DNA of 64,000 bases from RUG563 sp964423675 (GTDB taxonomy: Bacteria > Bacillota > Clostridia > Christensenellales > Aristaeellaceae): the NCBI GenBank assembly GCA_964423675.1, contig CAYRFP010000004.1:5521-69520 (forward strand), read 5' to 3'. The notes beneath the pieces are model-generated. The model did no database searches and was not told the origin of the DNA. It was given only the letters and a program-made list of their open reading frames with translations. Shown piece by piece: positions 18,434 to 27,053 of this stretch; the first letter of the stretch is position 1; the number at the start of each line of letters is the position of its first letter. The position numbers and the translations under genes are program-made.

Positions 18434-20284
18434 ATGTCGCAGCTGAAAATGTACTGGCTTGCGGGTTCTGTCATTCCGAAGGCGGAATTACCGAAAGGCT
18501 ATTCTTTTTCAAACTATGCAGGGCCGCAGGATCAAATGCCCTGGGTGCTTTGCTGCCGCAATGGGCTGGCGAAGGACAGCGACGGTATAGAAAAATTTGA
18601 AAATGCGATTATCAAGCACCGGGATGCGATTCCGGAGACAGATGTTATTTTCCTGGATTATCAGGGCGAGCATGTAGGCACGATTACGGCGATCTATCAC
18701 CCGGTCGAGCAAATCGGCGAAGTGCATATGGTGGCCATTCGGGAGGATTATCGGGGTAAGGGACTGTCCGGTGCGATGATGAGCAAGGCGCTGGAAAAGC
18801 TGGCGCAGCAGAAAGAACTGCGCTATGTCTATCTGACCACGGACGCCTGGCGCAAGGCTGCTGTGAAGGGCTATCTGACAGCGGGCTTTTTGCCGGTGGA
18901 TTATGCCGAGGTGGATATGCTGGATCGCTGGAAGGAAGCGTTGGCGGCGATTGACGTGAAGGAAACCCGGTTCGTGAATGAACAGGGCGAATACTGCGGC
19001 GTAATTCATGCCTATGATAATGAAGCCCGGGCGAAGCTTTGCAGCCGGGAAAAGATCCGCATCGGCGTATTCGGCGCGGGCCGTGGCAAGAGCATGGCGG
19101 ATTTCTGCCAGCAAACCGGCGAAGCAGAACTGGTTGCTATTTGCGATGGCTTCGCCCCTGCTCTGGAAAGCGCCAAGCGTGCTTATGGTGATCAACTGGA
19201 TTATTATACGGATTTTGACGAGTTCCTCAAAGAGGATATGGACGCAGTTGTGCTGGCGAACTTTGCCAACGAACATGCCCCCTATGCCGTTCGCTGCTTT
19301 AAGGCGGGCAAGCATGTGTTCAGCGAAGTGTTGCCTGTGGAAACCATGGAGCAGGCTGTGGAACTGATTGAAGCGGCAGAGGAAAGCGGGATGATTTACG
19401 GCTACGGGGAGAACTATTGCTTCATGAACGCGCCCCGGGCCATGCGGACGGCTTATCGTTCTGGAAAACTGGGCAAGTTCGAATATGGCGAAGGCGAATA
19501 CATGCATAATTGCGAGCCGGGCTGGCATCACTATACCCATGGCGGCGTGGCAGATCATTGGCGCAACACCATGTATTCTACCTATTATTGTACGCATTCC
19601 ATTGGCCCGCTGGTGTATATTACGGGGCTGCGGCCAGAGCAGGTCAGCGGTTTTGAATCGCCCTTCAATAAGCGCATGGAGCGCATGGGCGCAAAGGCTG
19701 GTCCCATCGGTGTGGAAATGATTACGCTCAAAGGCGGCGCACTGGTCAAGAGCATCCATGGCGTAGGCCCGTCTCGAAATTCGGTGTGGTATTCTGTTTA
19801 TGGAGAAAAGGGACGGATGGAAAGCCTGCGGGAAGACGCGGAAATGGGCGGCGCGAAAAAGGTCTATTATAATCTGGATGGTGAGCCTTGGACGCTGACG
19901 GAACCCAGGGATGAGAAGACCAGCAAATACGAAATGAGCGGCCACGGGGGATCGGACTTCTATGTGATGCACGAATTCCTGAAAAAGCTGCGGGGAGAGG
20001 AATCTCAGAATATCGGCGTCTATGAGGCCATGGATATGTTCCTGCCGGGCATGTTTGCCTATCGTTCTATTCTCAATGGCAATCAGCCCCAGAAGATTCC
20101 GAATCTGCGCTATGTGCAGGAACGGGAAAAATGGCGGCATGACCGTACCTGCACCAATGCGAAGCTTGCTGGCGATCAGCTGATTCCCAGCTATGGCCAG
20201 GGCAATCCGGAGATTCCCGAGGAAAGCTATCAGCATATGCGCGAATTGTTTGAAGAGCATCTGGCGCAGCAAAAGAAAGGATGA
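18434..20284 (+). CDS. GNAT acetyltransferase fused to a Gfo/Idh/MocA (GH109-like) domain
   Basis: This 616-residue protein joins two families. Residues 1 to about 180 form a GNAT acetyltransferase with the acetyl-CoA motif MVAIREDYRGKGLSGAMM. From about residue 198 a Rossmann NAD(P)-binding domain begins (IRIGVFGAGRGKSM, then AICDGFAPA). The usual EKP of Gfo/Idh dehydrogenases is replaced by SEVLPVET, and a later YYCTHSIGPLVYI resembles the THGLGP region of GH109 glycosidases, which use bound NAD+ in catalysis. An NAD-dependent glycosidase or epimerase-like role is therefore as likely as a dehydrogenase. AGGGGG precedes the ATG. It overlaps the next GH38 gene region and shares its promoter. 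Confidence 0.82.
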   Translation: MSQLKMYWLAGSVIPKAELPKGYSFSNYAGPQDQMPWVLCCRNGLAKDSDGIEKFENAIIKHRDAIPETDVIFLDYQGEHVGTITAIYHPVEQIGEVHMVAIREDYRGKGLSGAMMSKALEKLAQQKELRYVYLTTDAWRKAAVKGYLTAGFLPVDYAEVDMLDRWKEALAAIDVKETRFVNEQGEYCGVIHAYDNEARAKLCSREKIRIGVFGAGRGKSMADFCQQTGEAELVAICDGFAPALESAKRAYGDQLDYYTDFDEFLKEDMDAVVLANFANEHAPYAVRCFKAGKHVFSEVLPVETMEQAVELIEAAEESGMIYGYGENYCFMNAPRAMRTAYRSGKLGKFEYGEGEYMHNCEPGWHHYTHGGVADHWRNTMYSTYYCTHSIGPLVYITGLRPEQVSGFESPFNKRMERMGAKAGPIGVEMITLKGGALVKSIHGVGPSRNSVWYSVYGEKGRMESLREDAEMGGAKKVYYNLDGEPWTLTEPRDEKTSKYEMSGHGGSDFYVMHEFLKKLRGEESQNIGVYEAMDMFLPGMFAYRSILNGNQPQKIPNLRYVQEREKWRHDRTCTNAKLAGDQLIPSYGQGNPEIPEESYQHMRELFEEHLAQQKKG

Positions 20285-20292
20285 GAAGCATA

Positions 20293-22740
20293 ATGAAGAA
20301 CGTAACAATGATCGGCAATGCCCATATTGATCCCGTCTGGCTTTGGCAATGGCGGGAAGGATACCATGAAGTGAAGGCTACGTTCCGCTCCGCACTGGAT
20401 CGGATGAACGAAACGCCGGATTTCGTGTTTACCTGCGCCTGTGCGTGCTATTATGCCTGGGTAGAGGAAAATGATCCGGAAATGTTCGAGGAAATTCGCG
20501 CCCGCGTGAAGGAAGGACGCTGGGGCATAGTTGGCGGCATGTGGATTCAGCCGGATATGAACGTGCCATCTGGCGAATCTATCGTGCGCCAAACGTTGCT
20601 TTCCCAGCGATATTTCAAAGAAAAATTCGGCATTACGGCCACGGTTGGCTACAACGTGGACACCTTTGGCCATAATGCCATGCTGCCGCAGATTCTGCAA
20701 AAGGCCGGGATGGGCGCGTATGTGTGGATGCGGCCCTCCCTGCTGGAAAACGATCAGATTCCAGAAGGCCCCCTGCGCTGGGAAGGAGCGGATGGGACGG
20801 AGGTTCTGGCATTCCACAATCCTGTGGACTACAACGGCTATACCCGTAAGAAGAATCAGGGCGAAAAAATTGATTATATCCTGGAAAAAGGCGACGGCCT
20901 GGCTCAGCCGATGATGTGCTTTTACGGCGTTGGCAATCATGGCGGCGGCCCCACGATTCAGAATCTGAAGGAAATTTCTGAATACATGCAGTCTGCGCCC
21001 CGCGGCGATCAGGTGCGCTTTGGTACGCCTATGGACTACTTCGCTACGCTGCAAAAGGAAACCCTTCCCCAGTGGAAAGGCGAATTGCAGCATCATGCCA
21101 GCGGCTGCTATTCCACTCATTCCCGCAGCAAGCGGCTGCACCGCGAAGCAGAAAATGCCTTGCTTCGTATGGAAAAGCTGGGAGCGCTTTCGCAGGCGCT
21201 GACGGGCCATACGCTGAAAAAGCCATTCGTGCGTCAGGCATGGGAAAACCTTTTATTCAATGAATTTCATGATTTGATGGGCGGCTGTTCTCTGGCTGAG
21301 GCGCTGGAAGATGCTTGCTGCCAGCTGGATGAAACGCTGTCCATTGCCGACCGGGAAGAAAACGCTGCGTTGCAGCGGCTGTCCTGGCAGATTGATACCA
21401 GCAAGGGTCTGCTTAAACCTGTTCGTTCCAAGGACGAGGACTGGAAACTGTGGGGTATTCAGGAACTGGGCACGCCGGTGGTGGTATTTAATCCCCATGG
21501 GTTTGAGGCGGAGGATAGCGTGGTGATTCGTCGCCCGCTGCTGGCTGTTGAGGATAACGAAGGCCAGCCTGTTCCTGTGCAGATTATTCGCGCGACTCGT
21601 ACCAACGGAAGAACGGATCATTGGGACAGCGTGTTCTGCGCCCGTGTTCCAGCATATGGCTATCGCGTTTATTGGGTGTATTTGCAGGAAAAGGATACGA
21701 AGCCGGCTCAGACGGAATGGAACGTGGGGCCAAATGTTCTGGAAAATCGTTTCCTGCGGGCAGAACTGGATCCGAAAACCGGCATGCTGTGCCATCTGAT
21801 CCATAAGGCCTCTGGCCGCGATGCACTGTCTGGCGCCTCCTCGGTGCGGCTGATGGATATTTCCGCGAATGATACCTGGGCGCATAATGTGTTCACCTTC
21901 GATCAGGAGGCCGGCGCGTTTGGCGATGCAGAGGTTGCAGTGGAAGAAAATGGGCCGGTTCGGGCGGTGCTGCGGGTCACGTCCCATCATGGAGAAGCCA
22001 CACTGTGCCAGCGGTATATTCTGTATGCAAATGCAGATCAGCTGGAAATGAACGTGCAGCTGGAAGCCAGAGAAAAGCATCGAATGGTGAAGCTTTGCTT
22101 GCCCACGGGCTGCGAGCGGAGCCTGGCGGAAATCCCCTACGGTGTGCTGGAGCGCAAGCCCAATGGGCAGGAAGAACCCTGTCAGCGGTTTGTAGTGATG
22201 GCTGGCAAGGACGGTGGCCTGGCGCTGCTGAACAAGGGAAAATACAGCTATAGCGCTCAGGAGGGCGAGCTGCGTATGACTTTGGCCAATACCTCGATCT
22301 ACGCGGATCACTACGGCCAGCCGCACCGGGATGAATCCTGCCAGTTTATGGATCAGGAGAAACAGACCATTCGGCTGGTGCTGGTTCCCTTTGCGGGCGA
22401 ATGGCAGGATGCATCTTTGCCGCAGCGGGCAGAAGCACTGAATCAGCCCATGCCCTGCATTGAAGAAACCTACCATAAGGGGCCGCTACCGGAGCAGATG
22501 TCCGGGTTCTCGACGAGCCATCCGGGGATTATGCTGACGGCGCTGAAGCGGGCAGAGGACGAAAATGGCTATGTGCTTCGCGCGGTGGAGACGCTGGGCC
22601 GCGAGACGCAGGCGCAGCTTGCACTGCCCTTCCTGAACCGCTCGGTGAATGCGGAGTGGAAGCCTTTTGAGATCAAAACGTTCCTGCTGCCGGATGATCC
22701 AAACACGGCGGTGCAGGAAATCAGCACAACGGAGATTTAA
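20293..22740 (+). CDS. Alpha-mannosidase, glycoside hydrolase family 38 (short form)
   Basis: This 815-residue second GH38 enzyme starts almost at the zinc motif NAHIDPVWLWQW and has the nucleophile Asp in VGYNVDTFGHNAMLPQ. Further active-site sequences are FYGVGNHGGGPT and FNEFHDLMGGCSL. It lacks the long N-terminal domain of the divergent copy at 15126-18206 and differs throughout, so it is a separate subfamily rather than a recent duplicate. An ATG at 20281 overlaps the previous stop, but AAAGGA lies at the proper distance only for 20293. It is cotranscribed with the GNAT/GH109-like fusion, suggesting the two act on the same modified mannoside. Confidence 0.92.
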   Translation: MKNVTMIGNAHIDPVWLWQWREGYHEVKATFRSALDRMNETPDFVFTCACACYYAWVEENDPEMFEEIRARVKEGRWGIVGGMWIQPDMNVPSGESIVRQTLLSQRYFKEKFGITATVGYNVDTFGHNAMLPQILQKAGMGAYVWMRPSLLENDQIPEGPLRWEGADGTEVLAFHNPVDYNGYTRKKNQGEKIDYILEKGDGLAQPMMCFYGVGNHGGGPTIQNLKEISEYMQSAPRGDQVRFGTPMDYFATLQKETLPQWKGELQHHASGCYSTHSRSKRLHREAENALLRMEKLGALSQALTGHTLKKPFVRQAWENLLFNEFHDLMGGCSLAEALEDACCQLDETLSIADREENAALQRLSWQIDTSKGLLKPVRSKDEDWKLWGIQELGTPVVVFNPHGFEAEDSVVIRRPLLAVEDNEGQPVPVQIIRATRTNGRTDHWDSVFCARVPAYGYRVYWVYLQEKDTKPAQTEWNVGPNVLENRFLRAELDPKTGMLCHLIHKASGRDALSGASSVRLMDISANDTWAHNVFTFDQEAGAFGDAEVAVEENGPVRAVLRVTSHHGEATLCQRYILYANADQLEMNVQLEAREKHRMVKLCLPTGCERSLAEIPYGVLERKPNGQEEPCQRFVVMAGKDGGLALLNKGKYSYSAQEGELRMTLANTSIYADHYGQPHRDESCQFMDQEKQTIRLVLVPFAGEWQDASLPQRAEALNQPMPCIEETYHKGPLPEQMSGFSTSHPGIMLTALKRAEDENGYVLRAVETLGRETQAQLALPFLNRSVNAEWKPFEIKTFLLPDDPNTAVQEISTTEI

Positions 22741-23045
22741 CCGCTAAAATAATATAGAAAAGCCGTTCCGTGCTTTGGACTGTCTCTTCGGTAACAGACA
22801 AGGAAACATTGCAGTATAAGCATAGTTTAAACAAATGGTCTTGCGCCTGATTTCAGCAGGCGTAAGACCATTTTTTTGAGAAGTGAGCCCGGCAGAGATA
22901 TTCAGTTATCAGGATTCCGAAGATTGTGTCTATAACAAGAGAAGACGACATATCTGGAATCATTTCTTTCAAAAAGCTGGAGGGGGACATCCCCTTGCTT
23001 ATACTGTTAATTAAACAAACCAATATCCTGTTTAGAAGTTTTCGC
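22741..23045. other. Intergenic region between convergent genes
   Basis: I see no credible gene in these 305 bases. They hold the strong terminator at 22833-22877 and otherwise moderately A/T-rich sequence. A short open frame at 22926-23255 runs antisense into brnQ and has no ribosome binding site. Confidence 0.6.
22833..22877 (+). terminator. Strong terminator after the mannosidase operon
   Basis: AAATGGTCTTGCGCCTG (22833-22849) pairs with CAGGCGTAAGACCATTT (22857-22873) with one mismatch, and a run of seven T residues follows. Confidence 0.92.
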
Positions 23046-24343
23046 TTATTTTTTCTTTCGTGCAGCCAAACCGTAGACCAGATTCACGGCAAGCAGTACA
23101 GCGGCCACGCAGAGCCAGCCATATCCTTTGCTGTAAAGTGGCAGCACACGGGCCAGCAATGCGGGAAGCCCTGCTGCATCCATGGCATATATTACGCTAA
23201 TGACAGCCGTTCCGCCAACAACGCTGGGATATACAAACCGATTATTTTTCCATAGGCCATGCGTCAATCCCAGCAGAATCAGCACGATGGAAACCGGATA
23301 GATGGCGTTGAGCACGGGAACGGAAATGCTGAGAATGGTGTTCAGCCCCAAATTGCACACCAGGAAGGAAAAGCCTGTGATGACGAATACCCACTGGCGA
23401 TAGGTCAGCTTACGAAAGAGCGTGGAAAATATTGCGAAATGGAATTGATGAGCCCCACGCAGGTGGTCAGGCAAGCCAAAGTGAAAATCGCCGCCAGCAG
23501 AACCGCGCCCGGCGTGCCAAAAACCTGATATACGATGGCGCGCAGCGTCTGCGCCCCGTTTTCTGGCAGCGCATAGACCCCCGAGGAACACATGCCCATA
23601 TAAGAAAGCATTGCATAGACCAGCGCAAGAATCCCTCCAGCGAATACGCCGGCCAGCACTGTGTGGTGCATAATCGCTTTTTTTTCTTTAAGGCCGAAAG
23701 AGCCCAGCGTGGTAGCGATGACCAAGCCGAAATTTAAGGCGGCGATGGTATCCATGGTGTTGTAGCCTTCAGCAAAGCCCTTCAGGAAAGGCGTGGAACC
23801 ATAGGCGTCCTGCGCGGCAGCCACATCCACCTTGCCCCGGAAAAGGAAGCATACGAAAAGAAACACCAGAAGAATCAGCAGGGCGGGAGTGAGATAATGG
23901 CCAATGCGGTTGACCAGCTTGCTCGGCGTTAAGCACAGCCATAGCGCCACCAGAAAGAATGCTAACGAATACACGGCCATCCAGATGGCGCTGTTGCTTC
24001 CTTCCGGCAGATAAGGCGCGAAAGCCATTTCAAAGGGAACGGATGCGGCGCGGGGAATGCCAAGCCCGGGACCGATGGACAGATAAATCAGCACGGTGAA
24101 AACGATTCCAAACCGTTTGCCGACCAACTGTCCCAGCCGGTCAAGCCCATCGAAGCGCGCCACGACCACTACGCCCAATACGGGAAGAACAACGGCTGTA
24201 ATGAGAAAACCCAGCATGGCAATGAACGTGTGATCGCCAGCGCTTTGCCCTAAAAAAGGGGGAAAAATCAGATTGCCTGCCCCAAAGAATAAGGAAAAGA
24301 GCATGAAGCTGATCAGAACCATGGTTTTCTTTCGGTGTTCCAT
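23046..24343 (-). pseudogene. brnQ: Branched-chain amino acid carrier BrnQ, interrupted by a frameshift
   Basis: BrnQ symporters import leucine, isoleucine and valine with a cation and span about 430-450 residues. The start is MEHRKKTMVLISFMLFSLFF at 24343 after AAAGGAGAG. This frame ends early at ISQYFPRSFVS near 23405. The C-terminal third (STLFRKLTYRQWVFVITG onward to ARKKK) continues in the next frame. The change occurs at an A4 run at 23426-23429 (T4 on the coding strand); one extra base there restores a 432-residue protein. The rest shows no decay and the T-box leader is intact, so this is either a very recent mutation or a sequencing/assembly error. Confidence 0.85.
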
Positions 24344-24359
24344 TTTGTTTTCTCTCCTT

Positions 24360-24660
24360 TCAATGTTGCAAAAAAAGACTCGCCCCAAGTTTCCTTGAGA
24401 CGAGTCTTGATGCACAATCCCCGCGGTACCACTCAAATTGCCCGGTTATAAAACCGCGCCGCTTTCAGGCTCCAACAAGCCCTATGCACTAACGTAGCCT
24501 ACACGGAGCCCTCTACTTGCACTTTGCTTTGGAGAAGCCCGGCTCGGAAGGGATGGGATGATCCGCCATTGTTTGCCGGGATCCCACCATCCCCGACTCT
24601 CTGTGAAACGCTTTGCGGTATCCGTCTTCGTCATAGCCGTTGTTTTTCTATTTTCGAGGT
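24360..24660 (-). ncRNA. T-box leader of brnQ (probable isoleucine specifier)
   Basis: On the minus strand the leader has a stem I region near 24545-24605 (GGGATGG pairing with CCATCCC) and the T-box core GAGTGGTACCGCGG at about 24421-24434. A terminator hairpin follows, with AAGACTCG arms at 24375-24408 and a run of seven T residues. T-box RNAs bind uncharged tRNA and let transcription continue when an amino acid is scarce. Before the CCATCCC arm lies ATCATC, so the specifier reads AUC (Ile) in either register, which suits BrnQ. The specifier register was placed by eye and is the least certain part. Confidence 0.88.
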
Positions 24661-24661
24661 C

Positions 24662-24690
24662 ATTCTATCATGATAGCGTTTGCTTGTCAA
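24662..24690 (-). promoter_or_regulatory. Promoter of the T-box-brnQ transcript
   Basis: On the minus strand TTGACA (24685-24690), 17 bases and TAGAAT (24662-24667) lie just before the T-box leader. Confidence 0.78.
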
Positions 24691-24760
24691 TACAGAAAAT
24701 GCAGCTGCATGAGGAAGACAGCGCAGCAACGCGCCTGTGCAAATTTTTCCCTGTTGTCTC

Positions 24761-24789
24761 TTGACAGCGGGCATTTCGTGTGCTATCGT
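24761..24789 (+). promoter_or_regulatory. Promoter of the pnuC transcript
   Basis: TTGACA (24761-24766), 17 bases and TATCGT (24784-24789). It predicts a leader of about 110 bases before the pnuC start. Confidence 0.6.
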
Positions 24790-24799
24790 ATCATAGCAA

Positions 24800-24890
24800 T
24801 TAGAAAAGTGCCGCCGCCGGGCGGCGATGCGAAAGCATCCGTTCCTGCATCTTTAGGCCCAGTAGATGCGGGAAACGGATGCTTTTTCGT
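24800..24890 (+). promoter_or_regulatory. Attenuator-like leader of pnuC, ligand unassigned
   Basis: The leader has three consecutive structures: a hairpin GCCGCC-GCCG-GGCGGC (24810-24825), a small GATGC-GAAA-GCATC hairpin (24826-24839), and a long terminator. In the terminator GCATCCG (24835-24841) and following bases pair with sequence ending CGGATGC (24876-24882), before TTTTT. The GCATC segment belongs to both of the last two, so they exclude each other. This is the layout of transcription attenuation. It does not match the TPP, preQ1 or NAD+ riboswitch consensus features I know, so no ligand is assigned. Confidence 0.55.
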
Positions 24891-24905
24891 AAGAAAGGAG
24901 AAAGT

Positions 24906-25616
24906 GTGATTCAGAAATTGGTGGTCAATGGTATTAAGGCGCTGAACAAATGGGAATGGACGCTGTGGGGTGTTTCAGTATTGGTGATCTTAGGCTCGTT
25001 TTTAATGGGGGAGGAGAAAACGTTGCTTAGTCTGATTGCATCACTGGTGGGAGTCACATCGCTGATTTTTATCGCAAAAGGCCAGCCGCTGGGTCAGGTG
25101 CTAACGGTGGTGTTTAGCCTGCTGTATGCCGTGGTTTCTTTGGAATTTCGCTATTATGGGGAAATGATTACTTATCTTGGAATGACTGCGCCCATGGCGA
25201 TTCTATCTGTGGTGACCTGGTTGCGCCATCCCTTCGAGGAAGGAAAAATGGAGGTGGCTGTGGCGCGGATGAACGGCCGCAAGATCATTGGTGGCGTTAT
25301 AGGCTCCGCATTTGCTACGGGTGCCTTCTATTTCATCCTGAGATATTTCGGAAATGCCAATTTGATAATCAGCACCATTTCCGTAACCACCAGCTTCCTG
25401 GCCTCCTATTTGACCTATTGCCGCAGCTGCACCTATGCTCTGGCGTATGCAGCCAACGATGTGGTGCTGATCGTACTCTGGATTCTTGCAGCAATGGAAA
25501 GCCCGGCGCATCTGCCGATGGTGCTGTGCTTTGGCATGTTTTTATTAAACGACCTTTACGCTTTTTTCAATTGGCGGCGCATGGCGCTAAGGCAGGCAGA
25601 GAACGGCGCAAATTAA
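24906..25616 (+). CDS. pnuC: PnuC-family nicotinamide riboside/vitamin transporter
   Basis: This 236-residue protein has about seven membrane helices and the PnuC pattern: EWTLWGVSVLVILGSF at the start, IFIAKGQPLGQVLTVVFSLLYAVVSLEFRYYGE-type sequence in the middle, and a C-terminal FFNWRRM. PnuC proteins carry nicotinamide riboside by facilitated diffusion, with trapping by phosphorylation; relatives carry riboflavin or thiamine. The GTG at 24906 is chosen because AAAGGAG lies 5 bases upstream; the longer ATG version would include the ribosome binding site. It is a single-gene unit behind an attenuator-like leader. The exact vitamin is not certain. Confidence 0.87.
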   Translation: MIQKLVVNGIKALNKWEWTLWGVSVLVILGSFLMGEEKTLLSLIASLVGVTSLIFIAKGQPLGQVLTVVFSLLYAVVSLEFRYYGEMITYLGMTAPMAILSVVTWLRHPFEEGKMEVAVARMNGRKIIGGVIGSAFATGAFYFILRYFGNANLIISTISVTTSFLASYLTYCRSCTYALAYAANDVVLIVLWILAAMESPAHLPMVLCFGMFLLNDLYAFFNWRRMALRQAENGAN

Positions 25617-25685
25617 AGAAAGGGATTGACAAGCGCGCCCTCCCGTGCCATACTGAATAGACGCCTGCCAAAGGAGGAGAAGCCC

Positions 25686-26810
25686 ATGAAGATTTCAAAA
25701 CAGGATGCGCTGACCTGGTTTTCTTTTTTTGCCATGCTCCCGGAGGAGGAAGAACTCCTGCCCCAGCAGCAGGAACTGGCCTATGCCGCCTTCGCCCAGA
25801 TTGAGCGGGCGGTGAACCGGCGCAATGAGGCCCTGATGGCGCAAATTCCCCATCTGCAATCCCTGGATGGACGCACTTTTTTCGTAGGAGATCCGGAAAA
25901 ATTTCCCTGCGGCTGCCGCTCCTGCCTGCTGGGCACCGGGCTTAGCGCCGTGCGCAAAACCAATAAATGCAACATTCAGTGCAAATTCTGCTATAATTAT
26001 GGCGAATTGGATTGCCAGCCGCCCATTGGCGAGGGCATGTGGGAAATCGGGGGCACAAAGTTTTATGAAGAGGATATACCGCTGCTTTTGTCCATCCAGA
26101 AAAAGCCCACGGGCATTGCCTATGTCTATCTGGAACCGTTTATGGAAATTGAAAAGTATTATGGCGTGATCGCTCAGTTCCATGCGGCGGGAATTCATCA
26201 GCATTTGTATACGAATGGCATCCTGGCTACCGAGGAAAACCTGCGGGCGCTGGGAGAAGCCGGGCTGGATGAACTGCGCTTCAATCTGGGGGCCAGCGGC
26301 TGCGCAGATCGCGTGATCGAGCACATCGCCCTGGCTAAACGCTTTATTCCCTACGTAGGAATCGAAACCCCCGCGACTCCGGAATTCTACGACGCGTTTC
26401 AGCAGAAAAAGGAGCATATTCTGGCCACGGGGCTGGATTTCATGAACTGCGCCGAGCTGCATCTTAACCCCAACAACATCGATAACTATGCCGGTGAAAA
26501 CCTGTATATGAATCGCCATGGCTATGTCTCGCCGATCTGGAGCCGGGAAATCACCCTGAAGCTGATGGCGCAGGCGGATCGGGAAAGCTGGCCCATCGTG
26601 GTGCACGATTGCTCCAACCGTACCAAGTTCGCCCGCGATCTGAACCTCCGCGGCAAAGAGGGCGGCTGGTTTGGCTCAAGCACCTATGCCTGCGAATTCC
26701 CGCGGCTGCCTTATGCTGCGTTCCTGCCGGTGCTGCAGGATCCTTCCTTCTCCTTCCTGGAAGAGGAGCCGCTGCCGGCGGGCTATCGCCCCGGGGATAT
26801 CGTCCTTTAA
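25686..26810 (+). CDS. Radical SAM protein of unknown substrate
   Basis: This 374-residue protein carries the radical SAM cluster motif CNIQCKFC (CxxxCxxC) near residue 97, preceded by an extra Cys group CGCRSC near 77-82 that might bind metal or a second cluster. The barrel continues with YVYLEPFMEIEKYYG, HLYTNGILA and ELRFNLGASG, common in Fe-S/SAM enzymes that handle peptides or activate glycyl-radical enzymes. The ATG at 25686 follows AAAGGAGGAG. It is a single gene, with a possible weak promoter at 25626-25654. No partner enzyme lies nearby, so the substrate cannot be named. Confidence 0.8.
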   Translation: MKISKQDALTWFSFFAMLPEEEELLPQQQELAYAAFAQIERAVNRRNEALMAQIPHLQSLDGRTFFVGDPEKFPCGCRSCLLGTGLSAVRKTNKCNIQCKFCYNYGELDCQPPIGEGMWEIGGTKFYEEDIPLLLSIQKKPTGIAYVYLEPFMEIEKYYGVIAQFHAAGIHQHLYTNGILATEENLRALGEAGLDELRFNLGASGCADRVIEHIALAKRFIPYVGIETPATPEFYDAFQQKKEHILATGLDFMNCAELHLNPNNIDNYAGENLYMNRHGYVSPIWSREITLKLMAQADRESWPIVVHDCSNRTKFARDLNLRGKEGGWFGSSTYACEFPRLPYAAFLPVLQDPSFSFLEEEPLPAGYRPGDIVL

Positions 26811-26837
26811 GCTGCGAAATAATCGCGCCGCCCCCTC

Positions 26838-26866
26838 TTGACAAACCGCCGTTTCGGTGTTATACT
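26838..26866 (+). promoter_or_regulatory. Promoter of tRNA-Arg
   Basis: TTGACA (26838-26843), 17 bases and TATACT (26861-26866), 30 bases before the tRNA. Confidence 0.8.
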
Positions 26867-26896
26867 GTCTGGGTACTTGGAAATCTTGTGCCCTAT

Positions 26897-26973
26897 GGAC
26901 CCGTAGCTCAGTTGGATAGAGTGACAGACTCCGACTCTGTAGGCCGCGCGTTCGAGTCGCGCCGGGTTCACCA
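26897..26973 (+). tRNA. tRNA-Arg (anticodon CCG)
   Basis: A complete cloverleaf is visible: acceptor arm GGACCCG with CGGGTTC, D arm GCTC/GAGT, anticodon stem ACAGA/TCTGT with loop CTCCGAC, T arm GCGCG-TTCGAGT-CGCGC, discriminator A and encoded CCA. The anticodon CCG reads the arginine codon CGG. It has its own promoter and terminator. Confidence 0.95.
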
Positions 26974-26976
26974 TTT

Positions 26977-27003
26977 TCCGTCTCCGTGGAGACGGATTTT
27001 TTT
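26977..27003 (+). terminator. Terminator of tRNA-Arg
   Basis: TCCGTCTCC (26977-26985) pairs perfectly with GGAGACGGA (26988-26996), followed by a T-run. Confidence 0.92.
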
Positions 27004-27024
27004 GTTCCCCCATTCGCGGCAAGC

Positions 27025-27053
27025 AAAAAGCGCCCTCTTTTCAGAAAGCGCTT
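27025..27053 (-). terminator. Terminator of tRNA-Leu
   Basis: On the minus strand AAAGCGC pairs with GCGCTTT across a loop of about 14 bases, ending in TTTTTG just after the tRNA 3' end. Confidence 0.8.

Noticed and set aside
23420..23435. Programmed ribosomal frameshift in brnQ
   Set aside because: The coding-strand site does not form a standard slippery heptamer and BrnQ is not known to use frameshifting.
23046..23591. C-terminal part of brnQ as an independent gene
   Set aside because: Its first residues are out-of-frame sequence without a ribosome binding site; real BrnQ similarity starts only after the frameshift point.
24796..24905. TPP, preQ1 or NAD+ riboswitch before pnuC
   Set aside because: The core sequences of those families were not found, so only an unassigned attenuator-like leader is claimed.
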